A stretch of 64,000 nucleotides of DNA, taken from the NCBI GenBank assembly GCA_022749755.1, contig CM040444.1:379026-443025 (forward strand), written 5' to 3'. Source of the DNA: Azadirachta indica. Its lineage: Eukaryota > Streptophyta > Magnoliopsida > Sapindales > Meliaceae. The notes below the pieces were generated by a model. That model worked only from the letters and a program-made list of their open reading frames with translations, searched no databases and was not told the DNA's origin. Below are positions 35,265 to 49,213 of the stretch, in pieces; within the stretch, counting starts at the first letter, position 1, and each line of letters starts with the position of its first letter. The position numbers were made by a program, and so were the translations under genes.

Positions 35265-35640
35265 TTTTTTTTATCTATCTATGATCCTCTTGCTATGTCA
35301 GTCTATCTAATTAAATAACTTTAATTTTTGTTGATTTTCTTAAAAATCATTAACATAATTTAAGTTTGGTGGATCGGTAACCAAAATTATAAATTCAATT
35401 GAACTAAATTCACTTCAGTTTTTAATTTCATATTTACTTATAGTTTTAATTCTATATGATTCAAAATAACCAATTATATTATGCCATTTATACATTAAAA
35501 CTATGAAAAATAAATAAATTTTGTCATATATACACTATATTCTAAAATAAATTTTTATATCTTGATTTTTTAATAAATCAAATTTATAAATTTTCAAAGT
35601 GTAAAACCAAACCAAACCAATTGGTTTGATTCAATTCAAC
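35265..35640 (+). repeat. Diverged direct repeat, right member
   Basis: Partner of 33420-33815. The window's first base corresponds to position 35543 inside this repeat, so copy A begins the window in the middle of the equivalent repeat. It ends in aaaccaaaccaaaccaattggttt, which contains the short palindrome aaaccaattggttt. Confidence 0.55.
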
Positions 35641-38600
35641 GAAATTTACCCTCTTAACATACATAAACTATTCTATTAACTTTTTCTCCTCTGAAAGATT
35701 AAAGCAATCTAAATATCATTACGAAAAAAATTAAAATTTAATCGATCATAATAATTACTGCAATATAATTTAATTATGTATTTATCTTTTTATTCATTTT
35801 TTAAGGACTCCTCCTATTCGTTTAAATTAGCATATTCCCTTATATTTATTAATAAAACAATTATATTATTCTTGATTTCTTAATATGCTAGAATTTGTAA
35901 TGCAACTAACTCATATTTACCTTGTCAACCAAAGTCTTGTAGTTCTTTCCATTCTTCTTTCGTGGATCTTCTTTCTCTGTCTATATATATTCAAAAGAAG
36001 GCATTTGCCACGTCAGGGCGGGAGAATGACCAATACCCTCCTTGAGTTTAGTTTAACTAACCAAATCTCCCAATATTTTTAAAATTTAACTGTTACATCC
36101 TATCGTTGTTTGACTAACAGTTAAATTATCTTTTTAAGGGTAAATTCTTCTTTCAACATTATAAAAATAAAATTTTATGAAAATTTAATTTTTTATTAAT
36201 ACTATTTTCTCTTTATAATTTAAATAAAAAATATATAATAAAATAAATATAAAAAATAATAAATTAATCTCTAAAAATACTAATCCCAAAACACCTATTT
36301 CTTCTTCCTAGAGAATGTCACCTTCTTCTTCTTCTTCCAGAACTAGAATATGCAAATTTTCATCGAAAGTTACTATGTGGTTGGAGAATAACAGGGGCAT
36401 AACATGTTAAAAAACTAATGCAATAAAAGATTCAGGCAACCCAAGTTCTCTCCATACTCAAAAGTTTTAGAGAAAACTTTCTTTTGCAAATCTTGGATAA
36501 ACATCCGAGGTTTTTTCCCAAGAGCTTTAATAACATTTTCATCATAGACAAGCACACTCTTGAGGACATTATAAAGGGGTATTTTTATATACCTCCCTTG
36601 AGGTTTGTAGAAATCATACTTAAATAAAAAGTTTATAGAAATTCATAGGTACCTCTATTGCTACAGTAACTCCATCCAATTGACTATTAAAAAAAGGTAA
36701 TATGGTAACATTATACTGATTTTATTTTTCTGAACTTATTTTTTAATTTTATCTATTAAAAAATTAAATAAATGAAATCTAACCTTTCTGGGTAAATTAA
36801 TTCATCCTATTTAATAAAAATTCATAGAATTAGTGTCGGATCTAAACATAACCTAATAAAAATTACTTCACAAATTGATACTAAAAAAACATCCCTAACC
36901 ATAACCCAAGCGTAAGACCTTAAGCTTGGCTTCAATTTGATGCATACCAAATCAAATTTTTTTGAGAGATTCATCGAAGCCAAATAGCATATTTACATTG
37001 CCAATTGATTCTGTGTTTATACAATTTCTCAAGAAACTTTCTCTCATATCTAAATCATAACTCAAAAAAATAAAACGCCTCTAAAAAACTCATCCATCAT
37101 TCGATTATATCAATCCATTACAAGAATCAAAACTAAAAATCGAGTTCAGCTACCCATTATAAAGCCATTACAAACCAAAACCAAAAATACGTTTGGCTAT
37201 GCATTACCAAAACCAAAATCTAAGTTTTGTCAAATATTACAAGAATCAAAACAAAAAATTGAGGATTCCATGCCTCCAAGCCAATCTAGTTGAGGATTCC
37301 ATTAATTGTGTCTTCCAACCCAAGGCAAACAATTACAACATGAATCACAGGTGCCACTCAGACCTTAAAGCAGAAGGACTTGACTAGATGTCTCTCAAAC
37401 TTTTACAACCAAGTGACTTATAGATGTCATTTAAACCTTATATCAAATGTATTTTCCTCACACTTAAGCTCATAAGAATTATTAGAAAAAATATTCTTGA
37501 TAAAATAATTTAATCAAAAAAAAATTACAAAAACTCTGTTTTAAAGAATAATACAAATGAAAAATTAGAGTGTATATGAATTAGATATTTGATTTATAAT
37601 TCTAAGCTCAAAATATTCAAGCCTCTTAATTCAAAATGAATATTGGCTAGTATTTATAGTCAAAAATAAAATATGACGATTTATAGCCGATACTAGACAT
37701 TTATGGCCGTCAGGACCAAACTTTAAAAAACTTATATTTTAGTCTATTTTCTAAGTTCTGAAAATCTTATATTTTAGTCTAGTCATTGTTACTAACCGTT
37801 TGAATTTAAATTCAAAAATATAACTGTTGTCACTATTTTGGAGTTCACTATGCATCGATTTTGTTAAACCGTTACACTGTTCACTGGTTCAGTCACGTTT
37901 GGCTAAACCAAATAGTGACCAAGTTTGACTTCCCATAAGGTTTTAAAATTTTACAATTAGGGTCATATTCAACTTCGAAAATATAACAAATAAGCTCTTT
38001 GCAAAATGGTCCCTCTTATTTCAAAATAAATTTTTTACAAAAACATAAATTTATTTCCAAGAGAAAATTATTTTGTGAAAAATATATTTTCTAAAAATAT
38101 AATTTTAATGCAATTTCAAGGAATATATATTTTAAACTTATTGATGCAAATCAATAATCAATTCAAAGACATGTTACAAATATTTAATCACCTAATATGC
38201 ATGTCTTTAATTCTTCAAATCTTTTCTTGATTTGCTCTTAGGGTTTCTAATTTTGCTTTTAGTTGCTCCAATTTTTGGTGCTAAAAATATCATAATAAAT
38301 ATTACAAAAAGAATTTAGTTAATTAACAATATTAATGTTTATTACCATCAAAGTAATGAGTTATGAGTTTTAAGGTTAACAAAAATCTAGTTTTTCATTG
38401 CTGCTACCACCGTTTTGTTTATTTAGGGCTTATTTAAAACTTAAATTTTAAATTTATTTAAAGTAATAAATAATAAATAATATGAAATGAGTGTATTTAG
38501 AAATAAAGATATTGGGTGGGCTCAAAATAAGTTAGTAAATGGGATGTACTTGGATAATAACATGATGTCAATAGTAGTTGTATTTAAAAAGACTTATTTA

Positions 38601-39865
38601 CCCTTTTTAAGTATAAATTTAACGAAAGAGTTTAACAGCATGGTTGTGGGATTAACATTTTCAAAAACATTGGGTTTGAATTGTATATTGTCAAAATATG
38701 TTGGGGGTATTTAAAATTATCTTTAAAGTATTTAAAAAAAATTAGCTCCTACAATTATTAGATTTTTAATTTATTATTAGAAAAGTGTATCAGCAATTTA
38801 AAATTTTTCACCAAATCTCATAAAATAAGTAAATTTTTTTATATCTTTTCAATAATAATAAACTAATTTTTCATGCATGAAATTACCATTTCACATATAA
38901 TCAAAATAATATAATAAAAATAAAAACTTGATTTTTTCACAAAATAATTGATAGAAAAAAGTAATTGACAACAATCATCAATTTGATTAACTCAAATTAA
39001 TATCATTGTTTTGTTAACCTATATAAATAGGAAATAAATAAATGTAATAGTAAATTATGATCCAATTCTTAATAGAATTGACAAAAATTCAGTGAAAATA
39101 TATTAAATCAATCTTTGAGTTTAATGTTTCTTGACTATTTTATTTGACATCAATTGATTATTTTTATTTTATAAAAAATCATTATTCTAATTATCAAAAA
39201 TTATTTAATTTTCTAAATTGCTCATTATTTCATTAATTTTTTCTTAAGCAAGAGAATTTGAAACCATTCTGAAATTGATTAAATTAAAAATTGTAAAGAT
39301 TTGTGAAGGACTTCATTAATTGAATTCGATAATTGTAAACTTTTATGATTATAAAAAAATAAGATGGATTTTTGTGAAATTAACTAAGAAAAATGAATTT
39401 TACTGTAAGAAACAGGGCAGGCTGAGGAAAGAGGCTTATCATGTCTTTGAACTGATTATAAAATGAGAATAAGCTTTAATATCCATTCCCGGCTTATTTT
39501 TCATTTAAGCCCAAAATTTACCCCAATCTTTGACTAGAATAGGCAGGGCCTTTGGCCCAATTAAAATTTTTGTCATCCTTAAAATAATAGATACTTAATT
39601 GTTGATTATAAATAAATTATATTATAATATTATAACAGGTTAAACTAATATAAATTAAGTTTAAGGAAATATTTTCTTACATTTTCTCAAAACTCAAAAA
39701 ATTTCTAGCCATTTCAAAAATTTAGGGGATAAATTTGGAAATCGTTCTATTTTTTTTTTTCATTGAAAATTCAAAACTTTTCTTTACACCCCGTAAATTT
39801 TAACAGCTACATGTACAATCAGCTATACTTAGTTAACAAATAGTTGAGAAAGCTAAAGAGAAAAA
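35641..39865. other. Gene-free AT-rich DNA (copy B)
   Basis: Copy of 100-4319 with scattered single-base and homopolymer changes, for example one extra A near 36253 and three fewer A near 37085. No gene is seen. Confidence 0.6.
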
Positions 39866-40407
39866 CGAGTTACAGATGCTGCAACCTTTTTTCTTCGAGA
39901 ATCTGATAGCAACGCTTCGCTTCATCTTCTATATGTATACTTTCCCCTCGACATTATGCTGAACCTTTTTCATCTTGTCTCGTTGAAGCTGACCCCTTGT
40001 TCTTCTATTCCTTCTGTTGTTTGATTCTGGAAATGGAAACTGTTGAATTTATTTGTTTCTCAGGCAACATGCTTGACTCGAAGCCACTACAAACAATATT
40101 ATCGTTTTCTAAAGGTGTTTTGCTTCCTTTATTCAGAGGATTCCATGGGTCACAAGAAGCATCAATATTGCTTAGGAGTCTATAATAATCTCGTAATTGT
40201 TTCTATATGCTTGCACAAGTGAGGATCCAAGCTGTTATCTTCATTATACTTGTTGGGTATGCAGAATTGCTGAGCGTTGGCGCTGTCGGTGATGATAAGA
40301 AATAGCAGGAGGTGATAGTGGCGGTGCAGCCTCCATATTATCCCGACTCCATTTACACCGTCATGTGAATCAAGGAGCAGCTTAATTAATTTATGATTAC
40401 CACTATG
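39866..40407 (+). other. Unrecognised gene-like fragment (copy B)
   Basis: Copy of 4320-4860. The 32-codon frame with a hydrophobic N-terminus is at 40207-40305 and ends at the same stop. It is not intact as a gene in either copy. Confidence 0.25.
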
Positions 40408-41357
40408 AAATTTTCTTCAAACTCAATTGTGAGCATCTTCATGATGATGATGGTGTATAGATGGATAATTTTGTAATTTTGGGTGTTTTAATGCAGACAA
40501 AATTTGAGATAAAGTTTCCAATTTTCAATTTCTTCTCTACCTACAAGAAAAATAAATGATACACCAATATGGAAACTTACCCACTTCGTTCTTGTAAATT
40601 AAATTAACCAAAGATTTTAATTATTTGTCAAATTATATGATGAAAAATTAATGATATCACATTTAATATGTCATATATATATATATATATATATATATCT
40701 ATATGTACAATTCTTAGTGAGTATGCATCAATATTTCACTTTAATTAATTAATATAATAGTTGGAAATTTTTAAAACGGCCGGTTATCATTAATTTATTT
40801 TTCAAGATAAAGGTTAATAATCAACAATTTAATGCCACTAAATGTTAACAATAAAATTAAGAATTGCACTAAGTCAAAATATTAAGAGAAAAAAGTGTCT
40901 AGAAACTATAAGTCGTTGTTACATATATGATATGTACTAAAGCGACTTGTCGGTCATGCATATGACATAATTTTATGCGCGCTGATACAAAGTATGTGTA
41001 ATCTATTTGTCAAAAAAGTTAAAAAATAAAAAATTAAGCGCGTTAATTAAACTTAAAAATCTTTCATCTTGGATGGACCAATTCCTAAAAGTGTGACTCT
41101 TGCGCTTCTTGTGGGTATACTTCCTTCTGATATTAATAAGGGTAGAACTCTCTCTCACTTATATGAAATATAGTATAATAAAATTTATCTAAACTCTCGC
41201 TTCCAATAGATTTCTGATGTATAAATGTATACTATTAATAAACTATACATATAATATGTAATATTAAAAAAAATTACAATTTTTTATTTTGAGCATTGAG
41301 TTACAACCTACCCAGACCTACCTATATATAACAGCATACATCTATTCGTATTTTTAA
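40408..41357. other. Gene-free stretch with TA microsatellite (copy B)
   Basis: Copy of 4861-5810. The (AT)n tract at about 40675-40698 is uninterrupted here, whereas copy A has a tgta break in it. No gene is seen. Confidence 0.5.
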
Positions 41358-41363
41358 TTTCAG

Positions 41364-41423
41364 CTTTATGAAGAAACAAAATTTGTTTTAATTGTAGCAA
41401 CATCTTCAGTTAAAGAAGATGAG
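41364..41423 (+). pseudogene. Exon-like fragment with splice signals (copy B)
   Basis: Copy of 5817-5876 with acceptor and donor preserved. One base change replaces Ser with Tyr at residue 2. The source protein is not recognised. Confidence 0.35.
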
Positions 41424-42311
41424 GTATGTGAAAGCAAAATAGAAAATAAAATCATACCATCATACATAATTGATCAAGTAATTTTTTGAATACTTAAATT
41501 CACTGTAGGTGACTTCTATCATATTTTTCGTTAAGGTCTGTGATAGAAAATATTTTAGATATATATGGCAAGATTGTATTAGGTTAGGCTATGCCTTTTA
41601 TGGTAAAATATTTCATAAGTTAAACACATCTTCTTCTCCCCACTTCTGTCCATCATTGAAATAGCTTTTAAAAACCTTTCTCTACTAACCACAAAATGTG
41701 GAAGTAGCAATTAAATAGACTCCCATCATCCGTAAAATAAAGTAGTGATTCATTATAAAGAGGACTAAATAAACTTTACTGCTAACTCTTGTTAATTTAC
41801 TTTTGTTAATACAATATTCATGATTAATATGCAGACCATATAACAACAAAATGCTTAAATTCTCCCACTTGAACCACATGTTAAATAAAATATATATAAA
41901 CATTAACTAATAACTTAATATCATTGTTGAACTTAATATCATTTGACATAAATTTTTATGTGGTTTGCTTTAATCTTAGATTATTACTGAAAATTTCAAA
42001 TTTCAATCATTTATTGTGATAATTAAGCCAAATTGAGACATGTAGTTATATGAAAACAGCCAGTAATTCATAGGTTAATTAATGATAAACACTTTTTTGT
42101 CTTCAAAATGTCTTATTAGCATGTTAAGGTGGAGCCTGATCCAAAGAAATTGACATGATTTTCATGGATTATCTTCCCAATTTTATGTAGACTTTCAGCA
42201 TTTGAATGGCTTTTTGTGGGCTTTTGTCTGCTCTATTTGATTTGCAATTTGAAAATGTTGTTCTATCGATCTGTGAAAATTAAGTTCGTGGTTTGTTCTT
42301 GGATATTTTAG

Positions 42312-42372
42312 GTTACTAAAGAGGTTGGATTCTCCAGAAATGAAATTTAGCCTGTACTTTTTGGACTACAAG
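42312..42372 (+). pseudogene. Glyoxalase I exon fragment, copy B
   Basis: Identical to the copy A exon at 6767-6827, with the acceptor ttttag and donor-like gtatga intact. The remainder of glyoxalase I is absent here as well, so the isolated exon predates the large duplication. Confidence 0.7.
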
Positions 42373-43111
42373 GTATGATAAGTAAAACGTCATCTATGAG
42401 AACTATGAGGCCCAATAAGTTTACTTACGGTATGTCTTGGTTGTTGCATTTGTTTGAAGTTACACCAAAAAGGAAGAAACCAAAGCTGATGCAGGTTTGT
42501 CGATTAACTCTCTTTCTGTTTCTATATGCTGCATCTTGCGGCTTTGTTGGTTTCCTTTTTATTTTAATGTTTAAATTCTGAATTTTAATTAATTTGTTTG
42601 TGATTGTTTTGTGGGATTTTGTTTTAGCCAAATATTTATCCGTGAGTTATTTTTGACATGAAGTATTGTGTATTCTACCTAGTAAGTGTTGATTCTACAA
42701 AAATATATTTTAAGTTGAAAACTAGAGCCATAAGAAAGAGTGTACGAAGACATAGTTCACATATTAACGAAGTTTGTTATCTTCCTTTGTAAATGCAAAT
42801 TTAGATTATTCCTAAGATATGCAGATTGTTTGAAGTATATGGTGGAGAAACAAATTTAAAGTTAGTGGCAAAAAATATACGTCCTTTCCAAGCTGCAGGG
42901 CCACAAAATGCCTATCTTTCAATGTTGATGGAGCTGTAAGCAATGCTGTAAAGTTTAATCTGAAATTATAATCTGTCAATTGCGTGGTATAAATAACTAA
43001 AAATTTAATATATTATTATATAATACTCTTTCTTCTTTTGAAATATCAGAAATCATCATAAGATGTTAATATGTGAAGCATGTAGGTCTGACTTCTTTTA
43101 ACCGTTGACAG

Positions 43112-43203
43112 GATGCACATTTCAGAATAATGGATTGGCCAATCCTACGCCTCATTTTGGATGAACCACGAGCTCACAAGTTTGTCTTGGATATGGATTG
43201 TAG
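43112..43203 (+). pseudogene. Exon-like fragment of unknown gene (copy B)
   Basis: Identical to 7566-7657 of copy A, including both splice signals, even though the 170 bases just upstream (42915-43084) are the most diverged patch between the copies. The family is not recognised. Confidence 0.4.
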
Positions 43204-43274
43204 GTAGGCATTAAGCTTATTTGTTTATTTATTAATCTCCAGGGGGATTAAAAACTTGTAGCTTGTGTTTAAAC

Positions 43275-43874
43275 TAATTATTGTACTTGTTCTTAACATT
43301 AGGTATATGTTGGTATTTTGTACCCAAGTTTATACTAGAACTTTATCTTTGTTATTGAATTGTATATGAATACTTGTAAGTTTTTGAGTATTGAATTGTA
43401 TTTTTCAATTGTAAGATTAATTTTCAATATATAATTTATAATATTTATGCTATGGGTCAATTCGTATTATTATGTTGCTATTAATTTTAACAAATTTGGT
43501 ATTTGAAAAATTAATGGGAACATCATTATTGACAAATAGAAGTTAATTTCACTTTCTTAATTTGAAAAATATTTATTGATATACTAATCTTGTATCAATA
43601 AATAACCATTAACATCATAGAAATCCAACCAATTATGACATTATAAAATGATCAATGATTTTAGATTCAATAACCTCAATAAACAAGTGATACCCTAAGC
43701 ACAGTAAATATTAATACTTTTGTTGTGATACTCTATTTATGCCATTAGTTACTAGCTGCAACTATTATGTTACTTCTATCTAGTGTCAATAAAATATATC
43801 ATCAATAATAATTTGCTGTCAGCTATAGCTATTTTTCTAGTAGTGACCTTGTTATGGCCATTTTTTTAGTAGTG
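43275..43874 (+). mobile_element. CACTA subterminal region and right terminus, copy B
   Basis: Copy of 7730-8328. The nested termini end at 43845 (ctagtagtg) and 43874 (tagtagtg). It is the only CACTA end in copy B's array because the second unit was deleted. Confidence 0.65.
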
Positions 43875-43875
43875 A

Positions 43876-46800
43876 TCACGGGATCCTAACAGGAAAAATA
43901 ATGTTCCAAAAATAACAAACAATTTAATTATGCCAACATTCCGTCCACAAATAACTAACAAATTATTAAATATATCCAAAGGAGTACAAGTATGCAAATC
44001 GTGCATAATCTAAATTTATAAAACCAATCGACAATTTGATTGTGAATGATTTGCATTGTTCGTACTCCTTAGGATATATTTAACAATTTATTGATATTTT
44101 ATGGATTAAATGTTGGGGCAATTAATTTTTTTTATTGATTTTGGAACATTGATTTTTTCTGTTAGGATCCATGGTTGTTGTACTAAGATAATTCCTTTTT
44201 ATTTTAGCTTGCAAAAGGTATGCATTTATTAACCCTTTCACTAGGAAACAATTTGTATGCTAGTAGTAGCTCGTTTTTCTACGTTAGTGGACAATAAAAT
44301 ATGATAGAAATCATTATATATATATATATTTTTCTCAAGAACTTGCAAAGTCGTTCCACACATGTTTTTTTTCAATTAAAAGAAAAATGTGTGCAAGGAA
44401 CCATTTCCCAAGTTCTTAAAAAAAATAACTGCAAATAAATAGGTGTTCATCATTTTTCGAGGTCCATGAACTCAACAAAACAAGGGAATCTAGGTAAACA
44501 AATTGATTCCAAGTGAGATGCAATAAATGTATACATTTTTACAAGCTAAAATTGAAGAGAATTATCTCTAGACAACATTCGTAGAATCCTCAAAGAAAAA
44601 AATTAATATCCTAAAATCAATAAAAAAGTTTAATCATGCCAATATTTAGTTCACAACCAACCAATAAATTGTTAAATAGATTGCATGATTTGTACTACTT
44701 GGAGTGTATTTAACATTTTGTTGACAATTTGTGCGGACAAAATGTTGGCATGATTTAACAATTTTATTTATTTTGAAATATTAGTTTTTTTTTTTTTTAC
44801 AATATCATGGTTCTTGTGTTCAGATAATTCTCTTTTAATTTTATTTTGAAAAAATTGTGCATTTACTAAATTTGCCACTTCAAATGAATTTATTTGCCAA
44901 TGGCCTCTTGTTTTTCTCAGTTAGTGAACCACAAAAAAAGACAAAATTTTTTTATACAATTATTTTTTTAAGAATAACTTATCAGGTTCTTAAAAATAGT
45001 TGCATCTAAAAACGTTTCCATCGTTTTTCACGGCCTACCAACTGAGCAAAACAAGGGACCATTGGCAAACAAGTTAATTCTATGTGATAGGTTCAATAAA
45101 CACATACCTTTTGCGAGCTAAAAGCGAAGAGAATTATCCCAACACAACAAACGAATCCTAACAAAAAAAAGAATGGTTCACATTCAAGAAAAAAGTTTAA
45201 TAATACCAACATTTAATCCGCAAGCAACTCACAAATTGTTAAATATATCCATAGCAATATAAGTCATGCAAATTGTGCATAATCTAAATTTATAAAACCC
45301 ATTGACAATTTGATTGTGTACGATTTACATGATTCATACTGCTTGGGATGTATTTAACAATTTGTTGATATTTTGTGGACTAAACATTCGGCCGATTAGT
45401 CTTCTTTTATTGACTTTGGAACATTGATTTTCTTTTAGGATCCCATGGCTGTCGTGGCTGTTATACTAGGATAATTCTATTTATTATAGCTTGTAAAAGA
45501 TATGCAATTATTGACCTTGTCACTAGAAAATAATTTGTATGCCAGTTATCCCTCATTTTGCTGCGTTAGTAGGCAATAAAAAATGATAAAAACGATTTTA
45601 TGTGCATTTTTTTTAAAGAACCTAGAAAGTCATTACATACATGTCTTTTTTTTTATTAAAAGAAAAATGTGTGTAAGGAACCATTTCTCAGGTTGTTAAA
45701 AAAATGACTGCAAATAAATAGGTTTTCATCATTTTCCGTGGTCCACGAGCTTAACAAAACAAGGCACTCTAGGCAAACAAATTGATTCCGAGTGAGATGC
45801 AATACATGTATACTTTTGCAAGGTGAAATTGAAGAGAATTTTCTCTGGAGAACATCATGGAATCATAAAAAAAGCGTTTCAATGTTCCAAAATCAGTAAA
45901 AAAAACTTTAATCATGCCAATATTCGAACCACAAACAACCAATAAATTGTTAAATGCATTCGAAGTAGTACAATCATGCAAATCATGGTAATCGTAGTTT
46001 ACCAAACCCATAGACTGATTGGTTTTGCATGATTTAACAATTTTATTTATTTTAAAACATTGTTTCTCTCTTTTACAATCCCCTAGTTCTTGTGTTCAGA
46101 TAATTCTCTCTGATTTTAACTTGACTAAGGTGTCGGTTTACTTAATCTGTCACTTGAAATGAATTTATTTGCCAATGGCCCCATGTTTTGCTCAATTAGT
46201 GAATCACGAAAAATAATGAAAACTTTTTTTATATGCAACTGTCTTTTTTAAGAACCACATACTTGGTTCTTAAAAATAGTTACATTTAAAAAGGTTTCCA
46301 TCATTTGTCATGACCCACCAACTAAGCAAGACAAGGACCATTGGCAAACAAGTTGATTCCCAGTGACAAGTTGAATAAATGCATATCTTTTGCAAGCTAA
46401 AAGTGAAGAGAATTATCGTAGCACGACAACTGTGTGTTCCTAACAAAAGAAATTCATGTTCCAAAATTAATAAAAAAGTTTAATGATACCAACATTCAAT
46501 CCATAAGCAACCAATAGATTGATAAATATCCAAAGCAGTACAAGTCACGCAAATCGTGCATAATCTAAACATACAAAACCTATCAATAATTTGATTGTGC
46601 ACATTTCGCATGATTTGTATTGCTTGGGATGTATTTAACAATTTGTTGGTATTTTTTGGACTAAATATTAGGCGATTAATCTTTTTTTATTGTTTCAAAC
46701 ATTGATCTTTTCTTTTGAGATCTCATGGTTGTATTATGATAATTCTCATTTATTTTTGTTTGCAAAATGTATGCATTTATTGACCCCATAAGTAGAAAAT

Positions 46801-48606
46801 AATTTATATACCAGTGGTCCCTCGTTCTGCTAGGTTATTAGATCACAAAAAATGATGGAAACCATTTTATATACATTTTTTAAAGAACCTAGAAAGTCAT
46901 TCTATACATGTCTTCTTTTATTAAAAGAAAAATATGCAAGGAACCACTTTCCATGTTCTTAAAAAAAAAATTGTATTTAAAAGATTTCCATCACTTTTCA
47001 TGGTCCATCAATTGAGGAAAAAAAGGAACCACTAGCAAACAAATTGTTTCCAAGTAACTGTTCGAATAAATGCATGCATTTTGCAAGTTAAAATAGAAGA
47101 GAATTATCCTTACACAACAAGCTGTTAAAACCTGAAAGAAAAAAAATGTTCCTGAATTAATAAAAAAGTTTAATAATGCCAGCACTTCATCCACAAACAA
47201 CGAACAAATTGTTAATGCACAATTTGCATAATTTGTATTGGTTGTGATGTATTCAGCAATTTGTTTCATGGTTATTGTAATAGGATAATTCTGTTTATTT
47301 TAGCTTGCAAAAGATATGCAATTATCGACCCTGTCACTAGGAAACAATTTGTATGCCAGCGGTCCCTCATTTTGCTGCATTAGTCGACAATAAGAAATGA
47401 TAGAAACCATGTTATATACATTATTTTTCAAGAACTCAGAAAGCCGTTCCGTACATGTCTTTTTTTTATTAAAAGAAAAATGTGTGCAACGAACCATTTC
47501 CCAGATTCTTAAAAAAATAACTATAGATAAATAGGTTTTCATCATTGTTCGTGGACGACGAGCTTCACAAAACAAGGGACTTCAGGCAAACAAATTGATT
47601 CGAAGTAAGATGTAATAAATGCATACTTTTTGCAACCTGAAATTGAAGATAATCATATTTGGACAACGTCCGTGGAATCCTAAAAAAAAAAGAAATCAAT
47701 ATTCTAAAATCAATAAAAAAATTTAATCATGTCAATATTCAGTGCGCAAACAACCAACAAATTGTTAAATACATTCCTAGTGCAATCATGCAAACCATTG
47801 TAATCTTAATTTACCAAAACCACAAACTATTGATTTTGCATGATTTGCATGATTTATGGTTCTTGTGTTCAGATAAATTTCTTTGATTTTAACTTGAAAA
47901 ATGTGTGCGTTTATCAAATCTGTCACTTGAAACGAATTTATTTGTCAATGGTCCCTCATTTTGTTAGGCTAGTGGACCACAAAAACTGATGGAAACCATT
48001 TTATATTCACTGTTTTAAGAACTTGGAAAATCATTCCATGCACGTCTTTTTTTATTAAAAGAAAAGTATGTGCACAGAACAATTTTCTAGGTTCTTAAAA
48101 AAAATTGCATCAAAAAGGTTTTCCTCATTTTTCTTAGCCCACCAATTGAGAAAAATAAGAGACCAACGATAAACAAATTGTCTTCAAGTGACAAGTTCAA
48201 TAAATGCATACATTTTACAAGTTAAAATAGAAGAGAATTATCCCAACACAACAACTGTGGGACCCTAAAAGACAAAACTATATTCCTAAATCGATAAAAA
48301 AAAGTTTAATCATGCCAATATTTAATCCACAAACAAGGAACAATTGTTAATGCATGATTTGCATGGTTTGCACTGGTTGTGATGTACTTAATACTTCATT
48401 GATAATATATGGACTAACGCATGACTAAACTTTTTTTATTGATTTTGGAACAATGATTTTGTCTTTTAGCGTCCCATGATTGTCGTACTTAGATATTTGT
48501 CTTCGATTTTTGCTTGCAAAAGGTATACATTTATGGCACCTGTTACTTGGAAACAATTTGTATGCCAATAGTCCCTTGTATGTGCTTATGCCTTCGGTAA
48601 ATGATA
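43876..48606. repeat. Array of inverted-repeat modules, copy B
   Basis: Same organisation as 8330-14475 but about 1.45 kb shorter. The first module starts at ggatcc 43881. Sequence up to about 44217 matches unit one of copy A; sequence from about 44242 matches unit two. The single remaining unit is thus a chimera joined within 44218-44241. The remaining modules are colinear with copy A, with a 32-base segment at 47626-47657 that copy A has lost. Confidence 0.85.
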
Positions 48607-49110
48607 GTTTCCTATTTGACATAATATTAGTGTCATTTAAATTTAAAGAGGGTTGTCAATATGTATGACGTTGATGTGGTTATATTAGAATTAGATAGAC
48701 AAATATACTAATTTTAGATTTAGCATTCTCTATGTTAAAGTATGTACTTAACAATTTATGGTTTGTGTACCACTACAGGTGTTGACTAAGTCTATAAAAC
48801 ACAAATTAAACAACAATAATGAAGTCAAATTTTGATTAGTTAAAAATTAAAATGGAATCATCTTTATCATGTTATGGCTCAACCTTAAGACATAAAAAAA
48901 TGATTCAATTTCTGAACGGCATCTTATCCTTTATTCTTCTAGGCCTTCTCCACATGTTTAATTGTTTCGACGGCATAAAATTTGTAACTCTATTTTCATG
49001 CGCAAAGGCACCAAGGGACCACTTTTTCTTAACGTTTCTTTTTTTTTTTTCTCAAATTTCGATGTAGAATACTGTCCGTCTTTTGATAACAGCTTGGAAT
49101 TTGGAGTGGG
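48607..49110. other. Post-array sequence and upstream region of the carboxylesterase, copy B
   Basis: Copy of 14476-14980. The poly-T tract near 49030 is shorter than in copy A, which shifts the spurious upstream open frame and argues against it being coding. It is presumed to contain the proximal promoter. Confidence 0.5.
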
Positions 49111-49132
49111 TATATATATATATATATACACA
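49111..49132 (+). promoter_or_regulatory. TA-repeat likely serving as TATA box of carboxylesterase, copy B
   Basis: Same TA run as at 14981-15000, with one additional CA dinucleotide following it. It lies about 80-105 bases upstream of the start codon. Assignment is by position. Confidence 0.5.
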
Positions 49133-49213
49133 CAAACATACATACTACCTTTACAAACAAAAGGTAAATTAGTTTAAGCTTCTTAAGCAATATTATTTAT
49201 CAGTTGATCCAAT

